Positions 48,083 through 56,759 of a stretch of 64,000 nt of DNA are shown piece after piece. The number at the start of each line of letters is the position of its first letter. The first letter of the stretch is position 1. Made by a program: the position numbers and the translations under genes. Source of the DNA: Secundilactobacillus odoratitofui DSM 19909 = JCM 15043 (lineage in GTDB: Bacteria; Bacillota; Bacilli; Lactobacillales; Lactobacillaceae); assembly GCF_001434895.1 (NCBI RefSeq), contig NZ_AZEE01000028.1, forward strand, positions 502-64,501. The letters are read 5' to 3'. The notes beneath the pieces are model-generated. The model saw only the letters and a list, made by a program, of their open reading frames with translations, made no database searches and was not told the origin of the DNA.

Positions 48083-48631
48083 TTAGTCGCGTTGGCCAAG
48101 TGGTAAGGCAAGCCGCTGATTTACAATGCGCGCTAAGGCAACAACCATCACGATTTTAAAGATTGCAGGCAGTAAAAAAGGATAAAAGCCCGTTAAAAAG
48201 GCGGTACTGACACTCAGATGATTGCTGATAATCAACCAGACGCTCCCCATCGCAAGCTGCAACATGGCTCCAATAAAATTCGCAACGGTGAGGTTAAGGG
48301 GTGATTTGCGGCGACGTTGCAGCCACCAACTCGTGAAGCTTACATATGCGATAAAGCCCCAAAGATACCCGCCAGTTGGGCCAAAAATGACGGCAAAACT
48401 GGTGGCGCTGCCCGCAAATACTGGTAAACCAATTAAACCAAGGAGTAAATAAAGTAAAATAGCTAGATTACCGGCTACTGGCGTCAAAAGTGACGCAATC
48501 AAGCCCACGGCCAAAGTTTGACCGGTCAGGGGAATTGGACCAAGTGGAATTGTCAGTTTAGAGAAAATTACAAGAATTGCTGCGAACTGGCTAGCAAGCA
48601 CCCAGTTCAATAATGGTTTATTTTGAGTCAC
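48083..48631 (-). CDS. bioY: Biotin transporter substrate-binding component BioY
   Basis: A 182-residue S-component of an ECF transporter with about six hydrophobic segments. GPIPLTGQTLAVGLIASLL and the FGPTGGYLWGF segment near residue 85 are family hallmarks. GTG start seven bases after GGGAGG. It works with the shared EcfAAT module encoded elsewhere and probably supplies biotin to an auxotroph, as no biotin synthesis gene is seen here. Confidence 0.93.
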   Translation of the reverse strand: MTQNKPLLNWVLASQFAAILVIFSKLTIPLGPIPLTGQTLAVGLIASLLTPVAGNLAILLYLLLGLIGLPVFAGSATSFAVIFGPTGGYLWGFIAYVSFTSWWLQRRRKSPLNLTVANFIGAMLQLAMGSVWLIISNHLSVSTAFLTGFYPFLLPAIFKIVMVVALARIVNQRLALPLGQRD

Positions 48632-48648
48632 AACAGACCTCCCAATAT

Positions 48649-48669
48649 GTTTATTTTTTGAGAATAAAC
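48649..48669. promoter_or_regulatory. Palindromic operator candidate upstream of bioY
   Basis: GTTTATT-TTTTGAG-AATAAAC is a perfect 7+7 inverted repeat, 17 bases before the bioY start. It does not match the classic BirA operator well; the binding protein is unknown. Confidence 0.45.
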
Positions 48670-48763
48670 CATAAACTGGAAATTTTCAAGTAATAACTTT
48701 TAGACAATTAATGCAGGTGACGATGATTTTAGTTATAATGGCTCTAGAAGGGAATGGTGCGGT

Positions 48764-49042
48764 GTGTTTATGTCAACGGGGGCGTACAATCAAGCCCATG
48801 TCATTAAAGGAGTCGTTGCGGTGACGTGTTCTACGATGTTACGGTCAGAGCAACCGGACGAATTTTCAAAGTTTGACGGCTTGTTTGATGAAGCCAAGCA
48901 AAAGCTGTTCGAAAAGGCGGAAGAAAAGGGCGGTGACGGTATCGTCGACGTTGCTTTCAACACGGAAGTTGTGCGGATGAGTGTGGCACCGAAGTTTTTG
49001 GTGGTGCATGGGTATGGAACTGTGATTGCGTTGCCACGGTGA
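48764..49042 (+). CDS. YbjQ/UPF0145-like protein, 92 aa
   Basis: A small cytoplasmic protein whose C-terminal half (GGDGIVDVAFNTEV ... VVHGYGTVIAL) follows the YbjQ family, which forms pentamers and is often described as putative heavy-metal-binding. GTG 48764 lies ten bases after AAGGGA; an ATG six bases later is an alternative. A TATAAT at 48734-48739 implies a very short leader. Confidence 0.75.
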   Translation: MFMSTGAYNQAHVIKGVVAVTCSTMLRSEQPDEFSKFDGLFDEAKQKLFEKAEEKGGDGIVDVAFNTEVVRMSVAPKFLVVHGYGTVIALPR

Positions 49043-49117
49043 TCATGTTGACTTTGATTGACTAAAAAAGCCTTTACAAATATAGTCGGAATAGTGTATG
49101 ATTATTCCTGTTGTGAT

Positions 49118-49201
49118 GCCCCGGTGGCGGAATTGGCAGACGCGCAGCGTTCAGGTCGCTGTTTGGGCAACCAAGTACAGGTTCGAATCCTGCTCGGGGC
49201 A
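49118..49201 (+). tRNA. tRNA-Leu (CAG)
   Basis: Class II cloverleaf with anticodon CAG in cagcgttcaggtcgctg, a long variable arm, and acceptor stem GCCCCGG/TCGGGGC ending in a G-T pair. CCA is not encoded. Single tRNA gene followed by its own terminator. Confidence 0.95.
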
Positions 49202-49232
49202 TAAAACTAGAATCGAATTTTTAATCAACAAA

Positions 49233-49257
49233 AACGCCTAGAAATAGGCGCTTTTTT
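49233..49257 (+). terminator. Terminator after tRNA-Leu
   Basis: CGCCTA-GAAA-TAGGCG is followed by a T run. Confidence 0.88.
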
Positions 49258-49346
49258 ATTGCAAAAAACTGTTACGCATACAATATAACGTAACAGTTTT
49301 TCAAATTATTGTGAGTTACAATAGTACCAGATTTACATGTAGTTTC

Positions 49347-49910
49347 TTATTTTGAATAATCGACGTACCAATTACCTTTTTTTGAAAGACGATAGTGAAG
49401 GTAATAACCATCGTAAGAACTACCGTAGTTATACAACCACTCTTGATTTTGATAAACGTGTGTTTTTGCTTTTAACATGATGTAACTGGGGTGAGTTGGT
49501 TTCGATAGCGAAATCAGCTTATGACCACTTCGCCAGGTATTGTAGCGACGAAGGTGGACATCTTTTAAGTTGATATAAAAAACGCGACTGTGGTATTTTA
49601 GGTTTGCTACACGCCCTTTATAGGTCGTATTCTTTTTTGCATAATAAGTTAAATTTCGGTTGGTATCTGACAAAATATTGACGGTATGAAATGGATCTTT
49701 TTCGTTTGCCCCTTTTGCAGTGTCGTACAGCCAGACAAAATCGTCATTATCACCGCCATACATAAACGCTCGTGAATAATGCGTTGTTGAAAACTGATTG
49801 GACTTCGTAACTTTGTAGTGCCAGGTTTTGGCCTGAGCTGTTGAAACGCTGGTTAATCCGCCTAAACTTAAACCAACTACGAGTGCACCCAAAACTGTTC
49901 TGATATGCAT
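49347..49910 (-). CDS. Secreted protein of unknown function, 187 aa
   Basis: A clear Sec signal peptide (MHIRTVLGALVVGLSLGGL, A-x-A cleavage at AQA near residue 27) is followed by a basic, tyrosine-rich mature domain of about 160 residues with many short beta strands. No anchor motif was seen, so it is probably released or wall-bound by charge. AGGGGA upstream selects ATG 49910 over a frame opening 16 codons earlier. The family is not recognised. Confidence 0.78.
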   Translation of the reverse strand: MHIRTVLGALVVGLSLGGLTSVSTAQAKTWHYKVTKSNQFSTTHYSRAFMYGGDNDDFVWLYDTAKGANEKDPFHTVNILSDTNRNLTYYAKKNTTYKGRVANLKYHSRVFYINLKDVHLRRYNTWRSGHKLISLSKPTHPSYIMLKAKTHVYQNQEWLYNYGSSYDGYYLHYRLSKKGNWYVDYSK

Positions 49911-50022
49911 GTTATCATCCCCTAAACAGATAAACTGTAAATTAAAATTTGTACTCATACAAAACTATAGCAGAATTAGCTTTATATGTCTGTGGCGTGA
50001 ATAAATTTTTGTGAGAGTAGTC

Positions 50023-50064
50023 AAAAACGACAAGTACTCAATAAAAGAGTATTTGTCGTTTTGT
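50023..50064 (-). terminator. Terminator after the DASS transporter gene
   Basis: AAAACGACAAGTACTC (50024-50039) pairs with GAGTATTTGTCGTTTT (50047-50062) with one G-T; the minus-strand reading ends in T residues. Confidence 0.88.
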
Positions 50065-50093
50065 ATTTTGTTTGAGTCATCATTTAAAGAATG

Positions 50094-51515
50094 TTAATAC
50101 ATCCCCAACAACTTCCACCAACCCAAACCAATCACCACGTAGACCAAAATTTCAAAAAGCGAAACTAAGAAGCCAATCCGCCACCATTCCCGTTGAGTTA
50201 AAAAGCCGGTTGAAAAATAAATTGAGGCGGTGCCGGTACCATAGTGGGTCGTAGCCGGGGATACACAGGTCAATAACGCAAGTAACATCGTCGTGACTAA
50301 GGGGGATGCACCCAGACCAACTAGGACTAAGGCAAATGGAATAAAGAAGGCTTGGATATGGACGAGGACACTGGTTAAGAAATAGTGAATGTAATAATAG
50401 GCCAAAATCAAAATTAAACCGGCTAGTAGTAGTCCAGCGCCATGGGTTAAGTTGGTTAAATTAAGCTGGATCCACTTGATGACGCCCGAAGTATTCAGGT
50501 ATTCAGTGACTCCAATCAGTGGCGCTAGCCAAAGTAGAATGTTCCAACCTTGTTTTTCATTTAGAACATCATCCACGGAGATGACGTTAAATAAGAGCAG
50601 TAGTCCCAGCCCAATTAGGGCAATTAAGGTGTTGTCCAATTTTGTGATGGCACTGGTTGCCCATAATCCCACTGTGAGCACGAAACTGCCAATCATGAGC
50701 CATTCCTTGACTGACATGCGATCCAGGTCGTGTAGCTCCCTTTCGGCCGTGTCACGAATCAGTTGCATGTTCTTAACTGCGGGACGATGGCACTTTAGGA
50801 CAATCACTGGAATCCCAAGTAGGGCCATCAATGTGGGAACACTCGCATAAAGAAACCACTGTGCCCAAGAGATTTGAATGTGAAAGGCGCTGTTAGCTAA
50901 ACTGACCGCCAGTGGATTGGTGGCCATGGCGGTCAAGAAGAGGCCGCCGACCACCAAGTTTTGGTGAAAAGTAACTAACGTTAAGTATGAACTGAGCGTT
51001 GGCTTAGGTTCAGCTGATTTCTCGTCCAACACATCCGTAATTGATTTATTAATGGGAAATAAGATACCAGCGCCACGCGCATTGGTATTAGGAATAATTG
51101 GCGCTAGAATCAAGTCAACCAAACTCATGGTGTAGGCCAACGTGATTGGTGTTCGTCCAAAGTGGCTAATGAGCGTATAGGCAAGTCGTTTGCCAAGCGG
51201 GGTTCGCTTGAACCCAATGGCGATAAAAAACGCGAATAGTACTAGCCATACTGGACTTAAGCCTAAGAATGAAAAGAGTGTTGGCGCTGGTATGGCGCCA
51301 GTGACACCAAGTAAAGCGACCATAACGAGTGATAATGTCGCTAGTGGGGCGACGTTTAAAACACAACCCAGAATAAAAAATAAGACCAAGATGAAGCTGT
51401 GCCAACCGTTTAACGTAACCCCAGTTGGTACGTGTTGTAACCAAAGTAACCCTAAACCTAACAGGCCAATCGCAAATACAATCAAGTTGACGCGATTGGT
51501 GCGTTTGATTTGCAT
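50094..51515 (-). CDS. DASS-family anion:sodium symporter
   Basis: A 473-residue membrane transporter of the divalent anion:Na+ family, related to bacterial di- and tricarboxylate carriers. It has about 12 hydrophobic segments, with the two family loops around LAPIIPNTNARGAGILFPI near residue 145 and LTCVSPATTHYGTGTASIYF near 425. GGGAGG upstream of ATG 51515 sets the start. It lies 22 bases after menI and is probably co-transcribed with it; a dicarboxylate such as succinate, malate or citrate is plausible but unproven. Confidence 0.88.
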   Translation of the reverse strand: MQIKRTNRVNLIVFAIGLLGLGLLWLQHVPTGVTLNGWHSFILVLFFILGCVLNVAPLATLSLVMVALLGVTGAIPAPTLFSFLGLSPVWLVLFAFFIAIGFKRTPLGKRLAYTLISHFGRTPITLAYTMSLVDLILAPIIPNTNARGAGILFPINKSITDVLDEKSAEPKPTLSSYLTLVTFHQNLVVGGLFLTAMATNPLAVSLANSAFHIQISWAQWFLYASVPTLMALLGIPVIVLKCHRPAVKNMQLIRDTAERELHDLDRMSVKEWLMIGSFVLTVGLWATSAITKLDNTLIALIGLGLLLLFNVISVDDVLNEKQGWNILLWLAPLIGVTEYLNTSGVIKWIQLNLTNLTHGAGLLLAGLILILAYYYIHYFLTSVLVHIQAFFIPFALVLVGLGASPLVTTMLLALLTCVSPATTHYGTGTASIYFSTGFLTQREWWRIGFLVSLFEILVYVVIGLGWWKLLGMY

Positions 51516-51537
51516 AACCCAAATCCTCCCGTGTCGA

Positions 51538-51909
51538 TCAATTTGGCTTGGCGATGGCACTTAAAGTGACCGTGCTAATGCTGGTCAGTGCACCGTCAAG
51601 CGTCGTTTCAGTATACCATGTTTGAAGTGTTCGACCGAGGTGGATGGGCGTCGCTGTGGTTAAAATCGTGCCACTTGCCACCGATTTCAAATGATGGGTG
51701 TTAATATCGACCCCAACGGCCACGTGGGTATCATCTAAATTCTGATTTGCCCCAATCGAGGCGGCGGTCTCTGCCATAACGGCATTGACGCCACCGTGTA
51801 AAAATCCGTACGGCTGTTTGACGGCATCCGTGACGTCGAGTGATATAATAACTTTAGATTGATTAATTTGATTAACTTTTATTCCTAAAAGTTCAATGAG
51901 ATTATTCAT
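51538..51909 (-). CDS. menI: Hotdog thioesterase, probable DHNA-CoA thioesterase
   Basis: A 123-residue PaaI-type hotdog protein. GFLHGGVNAVMAETAAS carries the HGG motif and catalytic glutamate. Its place directly divergent from menB suggests hydrolysis of 1,4-dihydroxy-2-naphthoyl-CoA, the MenB product. Family alone would allow other aromatic acyl-CoA substrates. GGAGG precedes ATG 51909, and only 36 bases separate its start from that of menB. Confidence 0.8.
   Translation of the reverse strand: MNNLIELLGIKVNQINQSKVIISLDVTDAVKQPYGFLHGGVNAVMAETAASIGANQNLDDTHVAVGVDINTHHLKSVASGTILTTATPIHLGRTLQTWYTETTLDGALTSISTVTLSAIAKPN
51841..51849 (+). promoter_or_regulatory. menB promoter inside menI
   Basis: TG-A-TATAAT is a perfect extended -10 pointing at menB, located about 100 bases upstream inside the divergent menI coding region. 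A TTGACG at 51818 is spaced 20 bases away, too far for an ideal -35. Confidence 0.55.
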
Positions 51910-51945
51910 AAATTGAGACCTCCTAATTGGAAAGGATTGATTTGA

Positions 51946-52767
51946 TTGACAAGTGTGACATGGGAACCAGTGAAAGACTATACCGAGATTATCTTTGAGC
52001 GGGCGGGTAAAATTGCTAAATTAACAATGAACCGGCCGAAAAAGTTGAACGCCTTTACACCAGTGACAATTCACGAACTGATCGATGCGTTTAACATCTG
52101 TCGTGATGATAGCACGATTGGCGTGATTATCCTAACTGGTGCTGGCGATAAAGCCTTTTCGTCTGGTGGTGATCAATCCGTGCGTGGTAACGGCGGATAC
52201 GTTGGCCCGGATCACATTGCCCGGTTAAACGTGCTTGACCTACAACATTTGATCCGAATTATTCCCAAACCGGTCATTGCCATGGTCAAGGGCTGGTCGG
52301 TTGGTGGCGGTAATATCTTACAATTGGTATGTGATTTAACGATTGCGGCCGATAACGCGCAATTCGGTCAAACTGGGCCTAAGGTTGGTAGCTTTGATGC
52401 CGGTTATGGCTCAGGTTATCTTGCTCGTGTGATTGGTCATAAACGCGCTAAAGAAGTCTGGTTCTTAAACCATTTTTACACAGCGGATGAAGCATTGGCC
52501 ATGAACTGGATCAATAAAGTCGTACCATTAGCTGACGTCGAGTCGGCAACACTAGATTGGTGTAACGAAATTTTGACGAAATCACCAACTGCGCTCCGGT
52601 TGATCAAAGCAGCCATGAACGCTGACACGGATGGCTTAGCCGGTTTGCAACAACTTGGCGGCGATGCCACTATGCTATTTTACACGACGGATGAGGGGAA
52701 GGAAGGTCGCGATGCGTTTAACGAAAAACGTGACCCTGACTTTGATCAGTTCCCGAAGTTCCCATAA
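51946..52767 (+). CDS. menB: 1,4-Dihydroxy-2-naphthoyl-CoA synthase
   Basis: Closes the naphthoate ring of menaquinone from o-succinylbenzoyl-CoA. A 273-residue crotonase: SGGDQSVRG near residue 72, [21 protein letters not shown] near 120 and [16 protein letters not shown] near 145 are MenB-specific. The start is TTG with AAAGGA nine bases upstream. menE follows after 26 bases. menF/D/H/C and menA are not in this window. Confidence 0.96.
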   Translation: MTSVTWEPVKDYTEIIFERAGKIAKLTMNRPKKLNAFTPVTIHELIDAFNICRDDSTIGVIILTGAGDKAFSSGGDQSVRGNGGYVGPDHIARLNVLDLQHLIRIIPKPVIAMVKGWSVGGGNILQLVCDLTIAADNAQFGQTGPKVGSFDAGYGSGYLARVIGHKRAKEVWFLNHFYTADEALAMNWINKVVPLADVESATLDWCNEILTKSPTALRLIKAAMNADTDGLAGLQQLGGDATMLFYTTDEGKEGRDAFNEKRDPDFDQFPKFP

Positions 52768-52793
52768 ACTGATTAATAGGAAGTAGGATACAC

Positions 52794-54230
52794 TTGGATA
52801 ATTGGATAAAAAAGCAGGCGGCCATCAATCCTCACCGGTTAGCGGTAGATGATGGCCAGACCCAGTATACGTTTGCACAATTAGCTGATGTGGTCGGCAA
52901 ACTAGCTGGTAAACTGACACGAATTCCTACCAGCAAGACTGGGCGAATCGCCATTGAAACCACTAATTCTATGGCTGGCTACCTCATGGCGTTAGCCGTC
53001 TTGGCCAGTGGTCACACAATTGTCTGGCTGAATAGTCGGTTGGCGTTTGAAGAGCTCCAACGACAACTGGATGATGCACAAGTGGCTGCGTTGTTAGTGT
53101 CAGATGAGTTGTCAGTTGGCCAGTTCAGTGTACCGACTTATCAGTTTGCTACCATATTCGCCATGCCGGTTAGAGACAGTGTGATGGTGCCACGATTTAA
53201 CGACGAGAGCGTTGCAAGCATTATGTATACGTCTGGTACGACTGGCGCACCTAAAGGGGTGTTGCAGACGTTCAAGAATCACTTTTCGTCTGCCGTCGCT
53301 TCGGCTTTGAATCTGGGTTTAACGCCCACTGACGAGTGGCTTTGTACCGTACCGATTTTTCATATCAGTGGCTTTTCAATCATGATGCGTGGCTTGATTT
53401 ACGGCATGGCCGTGCGACTAGTACCAAGTTTTGATGCAGATAAAATTCACCAAATATTGGTGACAGAGCCAGTTACGATGATTTCTGTGGTGCCATATAT
53501 GTTACGTCGACTTTTGAACGTTAGAGAAACCACCCAGCAGGCCTATAATCGTCAGTTTAGGGGTATGCTGCTTGGTGGCGGGCCAATCGACCGACCAACC
53601 CTGCAGCGTTGTACCAAGCTGCAGCTTGAAGTAGTTCAATCATACGGTATGACGGAGACCTGTTCACAGATTATTGCACTGAATAACGCCGATGCGGATG
53701 CAGAGATTGGGTCAGTCGGCAAGCCACTGTTTTTAACGGAGCTAAAGTTGGCTGTCGACGGGGAAGTGTTGCTTAAAACGCCGGCGCTAACCCCTGGCTA
53801 TTTAAATCGGCCAGAAGCCCTTGCCAATAAAATGGTTGATGGTTGGTATCGAACGGGTGATATTGGCCATTTCGATCAGAACGATTTTTTGTTCATCGAC
53901 GGTCGCAAAGACGACATGATCATTTCTGGTGGCGAAAATATTTTTCCAAACGAAGTTGAAGCCGCCTATGCAACTTTTGAGGGTTTGAGTGAAATTGCAG
54001 TGGTTAAGCAATTTGACCCTAAGTGGGATCAGGTTCCAGTTGCGTTTTACGTTGCGGCCAAGGCAATCCCCGAAGCCAAACTAATTGCGTATGGCCGTCA
54101 ACATTTAGCACATTACAAAGTCCCAAAAGCGTTTCATCAGGTTGAAAAGTTACCGGTCAATGCTGGTGGAAAGGTTCAGCGCTATAAACTGATGGCGTTG
54201 CTGGAACAGAAGCCGTTAGATGATGGCTAG
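52794..54230 (+). CDS. menE: o-Succinylbenzoate-CoA ligase
   Basis: Adenylate-forming ligase that makes the MenB substrate. The 478 residues include SIMYTSGTTGAPKGV (P-loop), QSYGMTETCSQI near 287, GWYRTGDIGHF near 350 and GRKDDMIISGGENIFPNEVE, with the catalytic lysine in NAGGKVQRYKL at the end. TTG start. It lies directly behind menB in a two-gene operon. Confidence 0.95.
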   Translation: MDNWIKKQAAINPHRLAVDDGQTQYTFAQLADVVGKLAGKLTRIPTSKTGRIAIETTNSMAGYLMALAVLASGHTIVWLNSRLAFEELQRQLDDAQVAALLVSDELSVGQFSVPTYQFATIFAMPVRDSVMVPRFNDESVASIMYTSGTTGAPKGVLQTFKNHFSSAVASALNLGLTPTDEWLCTVPIFHISGFSIMMRGLIYGMAVRLVPSFDADKIHQILVTEPVTMISVVPYMLRRLLNVRETTQQAYNRQFRGMLLGGGPIDRPTLQRCTKLQLEVVQSYGMTETCSQIIALNNADADAEIGSVGKPLFLTELKLAVDGEVLLKTPALTPGYLNRPEALANKMVDGWYRTGDIGHFDQNDFLFIDGRKDDMIISGGENIFPNEVEAAYATFEGLSEIAVVKQFDPKWDQVPVAFYVAAKAIPEAKLIAYGRQHLAHYKVPKAFHQVEKLPVNAGGKVQRYKLMALLEQKPLDDG

Positions 54231-54363
54231 AAAGTACGGTTTAATTAATTCGTTCAATTCCACGTCGTTAACGGCATGAGTCCGTAGGCGTCAGATTATT
54301 TGGACATAAACAGATTTGTGAAGTGACAATCGGGAATTAAATTATAAATCCTCACTTTAAATC

Positions 54364-54412
54364 AAAACAGCTGTAGTTATGAACATCGAGTTCAATAACT
54401 GCAGCTGTTTTA
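54364..54412. terminator. Bidirectional terminator
   Basis: AAAACAGCTG (54364-54373) pairs with CAGCTGTTTT, and the stem continues through AGTTAT/ATAACT with small bulges. It separates menE from the convergent operon. Confidence 0.88.
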
Positions 54413-54420
54413 AGTTGTGT

Positions 54421-55353
54421 TCAAATTTGGCTATCATCGGCCAGTTGTTGTAACATACCCATTAAACTAGCCTTAATGGCACCTTCGGGTAGGGCATTCG
54501 CATCTAAACGAGTTTGACTGATGAGTTCACCAGCCAAACTAGCAGCAGATTTTTCACCAGCTTGAATCGTAAGTTTTCGAGCCGTATAAAAGGCATCTGA
54601 GGTTGGTTTTTCTTGCGCACCAAAGAAGTGGGTGAACCACTCGGACTCTTCTTCAAACCCAAACAATAAAGATAGGGGATAATCGCCCATCAGCAATCGA
54701 GTTCGAAAATCCAAGCTATCGTGAGTCTGATTGATATCAGTTAAAATTCTTGCAATCACACCGAGGGTCTCACCAATAGTAGCAATGAGATCAATGATTG
54801 CCCGATCCGTCATGCCACCACTGATGGCCGCAAGTCGACTCGTAATTGAAGTTAGAGCGCCATCACGCACCTTGGCATCCTTTAAGTAATCAGCAACCCG
54901 CTCTCGTTGATTGAAATTCAGCTGCAGTCGCGTACTGTGTGACAGCCAGAAATTTTGGGCATCATCAAGTAAATTTTGCCGTTCTTCTGCTTGAATTGAA
55001 CTACCCGCGATATTGATCACGAACTGGCCATAGAGGTATTGCGCATCATAACTCTGAGCTTTACTCATCGCAATATCACTTGGTGTAACCCGACTGGGCT
55101 TAAACGTTGCCGGAATCAGCGCACTAGCAAGGGCTAACAGTTCGGTTGACTGCGCGAAGTTAGCCGCATTTGACAGCGGTTGTTGAGCCGTTTGCTGAAA
55201 AATCGTCCACAAAGCCTGTCTGAACCGGCGATCATTATCTAACGCCAAGTTACTGATTGGTTCACGCACAGAATCTGGTAATTGCTGACACATGGCTTGG
55301 AAATCGTCTTCTAGTGCAACATCGGCAACATAATTATCAGGATCAAACCCCAT
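54421..55353 (-). CDS. Degenerate polyprenyl-synthase-like protein, 310 aa
   Basis: By eye the all-helical sequence follows the trans-prenyltransferase fold. STELLALASALI stands where the first helix normally ends in DDxxD, YLKDAKVRDGALTSI where the lysine-threonine motif lies, LGVIARILTDI where the second DDxxD lies, and DFRTRLLMGDYPLSLLFG where D-x-x-x-GK-x-T-x-P is usual. Both aspartate-rich motifs are lost, so classical prenyl transfer seems impossible. It is the last gene of a three-gene operon. The fold assignment is an inference. Confidence 0.6.
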   Translation of the reverse strand: MGFDPDNYVADVALEDDFQAMCQQLPDSVREPISNLALDNDRRFRQALWTIFQQTAQQPLSNAANFAQSTELLALASALIPATFKPSRVTPSDIAMSKAQSYDAQYLYGQFVINIAGSSIQAEERQNLLDDAQNFWLSHSTRLQLNFNQRERVADYLKDAKVRDGALTSITSRLAAISGGMTDRAIIDLIATIGETLGVIARILTDINQTHDSLDFRTRLLMGDYPLSLLFGFEEESEWFTHFFGAQEKPTSDAFYTARKLTIQAGEKSAASLAGELISQTRLDANALPEGAIKASLMGMLQQLADDSQI

Positions 55354-55367
55354 TGTTAAGCCCCCAG

Positions 55368-56354
55368 TTAGTTTGCAAATTTGTCCAATTCCGTTGAAAA
55401 CTGTTCAGCCACCGGAATGAAGACATCTGTGAAGTAGTGGTTGAGGTCGACAGCTTGTTTGGGTGTCTCTAACGCTTTTTGTGCACGCTGGAAGGCATCG
55501 TTGCGCATGTTGATAATCATCATCTTCTTTTGATGACGAAGATGTTTAATTGCCTTATCAGCATTATCCATGCCGCGAGCTTTTTCGATGAAGTAGTACA
55601 TGATTTCATAAAACGTATTATCCAGCACCCAAAAGAGGGTATTGCGTAATACACGATCATTCATCACTTGGGCAAACAAGTTGTCGCCAACGATTTCATG
55701 TTGGGTGAAACTGGCAGCTGACATGACCACGGCCTGTACTTCGTGCATGTCGGCCATAAAGTGGCTAAAGTGGGTGAGATCCGTATCTTTTAGTGGATAG
55801 CCCAGATTCTTTTCACGTTCATCCGGTGTCATTGTCGAAAAGTTATTGTAGTATTCAGATTGAACGTCCGCAGCATCCGTTAACAAATCACGTTCAATTC
55901 CCAGTAAAATTGCCTGGTTTTGGTCTAAATATTGGTTAACTACGTCCCAAATTTTCGGGAATTGATCATTAAACTGGTCAAATAAGGCGTTGGTCGTACC
56001 GACAACCTCTTTTTGAACTTTCGCTTTTTCAACGTGAGGGGCAAATTGAACCACCATCGGAATGGCATCGTCATCATGATTTAAGCCGGCCTCTTGACGA
56101 TGATTATTTTCGTAATCTTTTAATTCTTCCAAACTCAACAGTCCAAGTGGCATCACGTTAATTTCGCCATTGGTCGTCATAATTTGCAGCGAAAATGGGG
56201 TATCAGCATGTTGATTCATCGTTAAAGACTTTAAGGTCTCAAGTAATTTACTCCGGGTACCCAAAGCATCCTCCGGGTCGGCATAAAACCCAGAGGTATA
56301 AATGGCAATATTATCGTACTTAGATGCTAATTTCTGTTGAACATCCATCTCCAT
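55368..56354 (-). CDS. Unknown protein, 328 aa
   Basis: Not recognised. A soluble, acidic, mainly helical protein: a mixed N-terminal part of about 75 residues (YTSGFYADPEDALGTRSKLL, then short strands), and a long helical part with many paired hydrophobics (VLDNTFYEIMYYFIEKARG). No catalytic signature or signal peptide was seen. It lies 13 bases after the small first gene and 14 before the prenyl-synthase-like gene, so the three proteins probably act together. Confidence 0.65.
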   Translation of the reverse strand: MEMDVQQKLASKYDNIAIYTSGFYADPEDALGTRSKLLETLKSLTMNQHADTPFSLQIMTTNGEINVMPLGLLSLEELKDYENNHRQEAGLNHDDDAIPMVVQFAPHVEKAKVQKEVVGTTNALFDQFNDQFPKIWDVVNQYLDQNQAILLGIERDLLTDAADVQSEYYNNFSTMTPDEREKNLGYPLKDTDLTHFSHFMADMHEVQAVVMSAASFTQHEIVGDNLFAQVMNDRVLRNTLFWVLDNTFYEIMYYFIEKARGMDNADKAIKHLRHQKKMMIINMRNDAFQRAQKALETPKQAVDLNHYFTDVFIPVAEQFSTELDKFAN

Positions 56355-56367
56355 CAGTGTTTCCCCC

Positions 56368-56634
56368 TTATGCTTGTGAAGCTTCGATCAGCGCTTGCAA
56401 TTTCTGCTGACCACTCTCGGTAAGTGTTGCTTGACTTAGATCAGCACTGGCCAGTGAACTACTGTAGCTGTTGTCTAATTTTGCATCGGCGAGATAGCCG
56501 GCTTGATAGGCTGCTTTAATGGTGGTGTAAAGCATTGAATCTGGGTTCAGTTGACGACCCTGATTGAAGCGATGTGCATTGACATCGTTTAAAACGCCCA
56601 TTAGTTCTTCATCTTGACTTACATTGTGTGCCAT
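56368..56634 (-). CDS. Small YjcQ-like winged-helix candidate, 88 aa
   Basis: First gene of the operon. The pattern TTIKAAYQAGYLADAKL followed by ADLSQATLTESGQQKLQAL resembles the helix plus wing and T-x-x-G end of small YjcQ/DUF2513-like proteins, which suggests a DNA- or protein-binding role. This is weak evidence. The ribosome site is AAGGAGTAA just before the ATG at 56634. Confidence 0.6.
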   Translation of the reverse strand: MAHNVSQDEELMGVLNDVNAHRFNQGRQLNPDSMLYTTIKAAYQAGYLADAKLDNSYSSSLASADLSQATLTESGQQKLQALIEASQA

Positions 56635-56759
56635 TAGTGTTACTCCTTCCAGTCGCTGTATTTAGCTTTAATTTTACCTATAATTGCTGGGTTTAAACAT
56701 AGGGGGATAGCCTAAACTTATAAGTTCTCCGTGCAAATACTATGGCAATGTTAGATAAG

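Noticed and set aside
54421-55353. ComQ or active heptaprenyl diphosphate synthase
   Set aside because: Both aspartate-rich motifs are missing and no ComX-like peptide or ComP/ComA pair is adjacent; only a fold-level resemblance is kept.
55368-56634. NarJ-type or other nitrate reductase chaperones
   Set aside because: Position near nre genes suggested it, but neither protein shows the TorD/NarJ helical signature, and the operon is separated from nre by a terminator and 0.9 kb.
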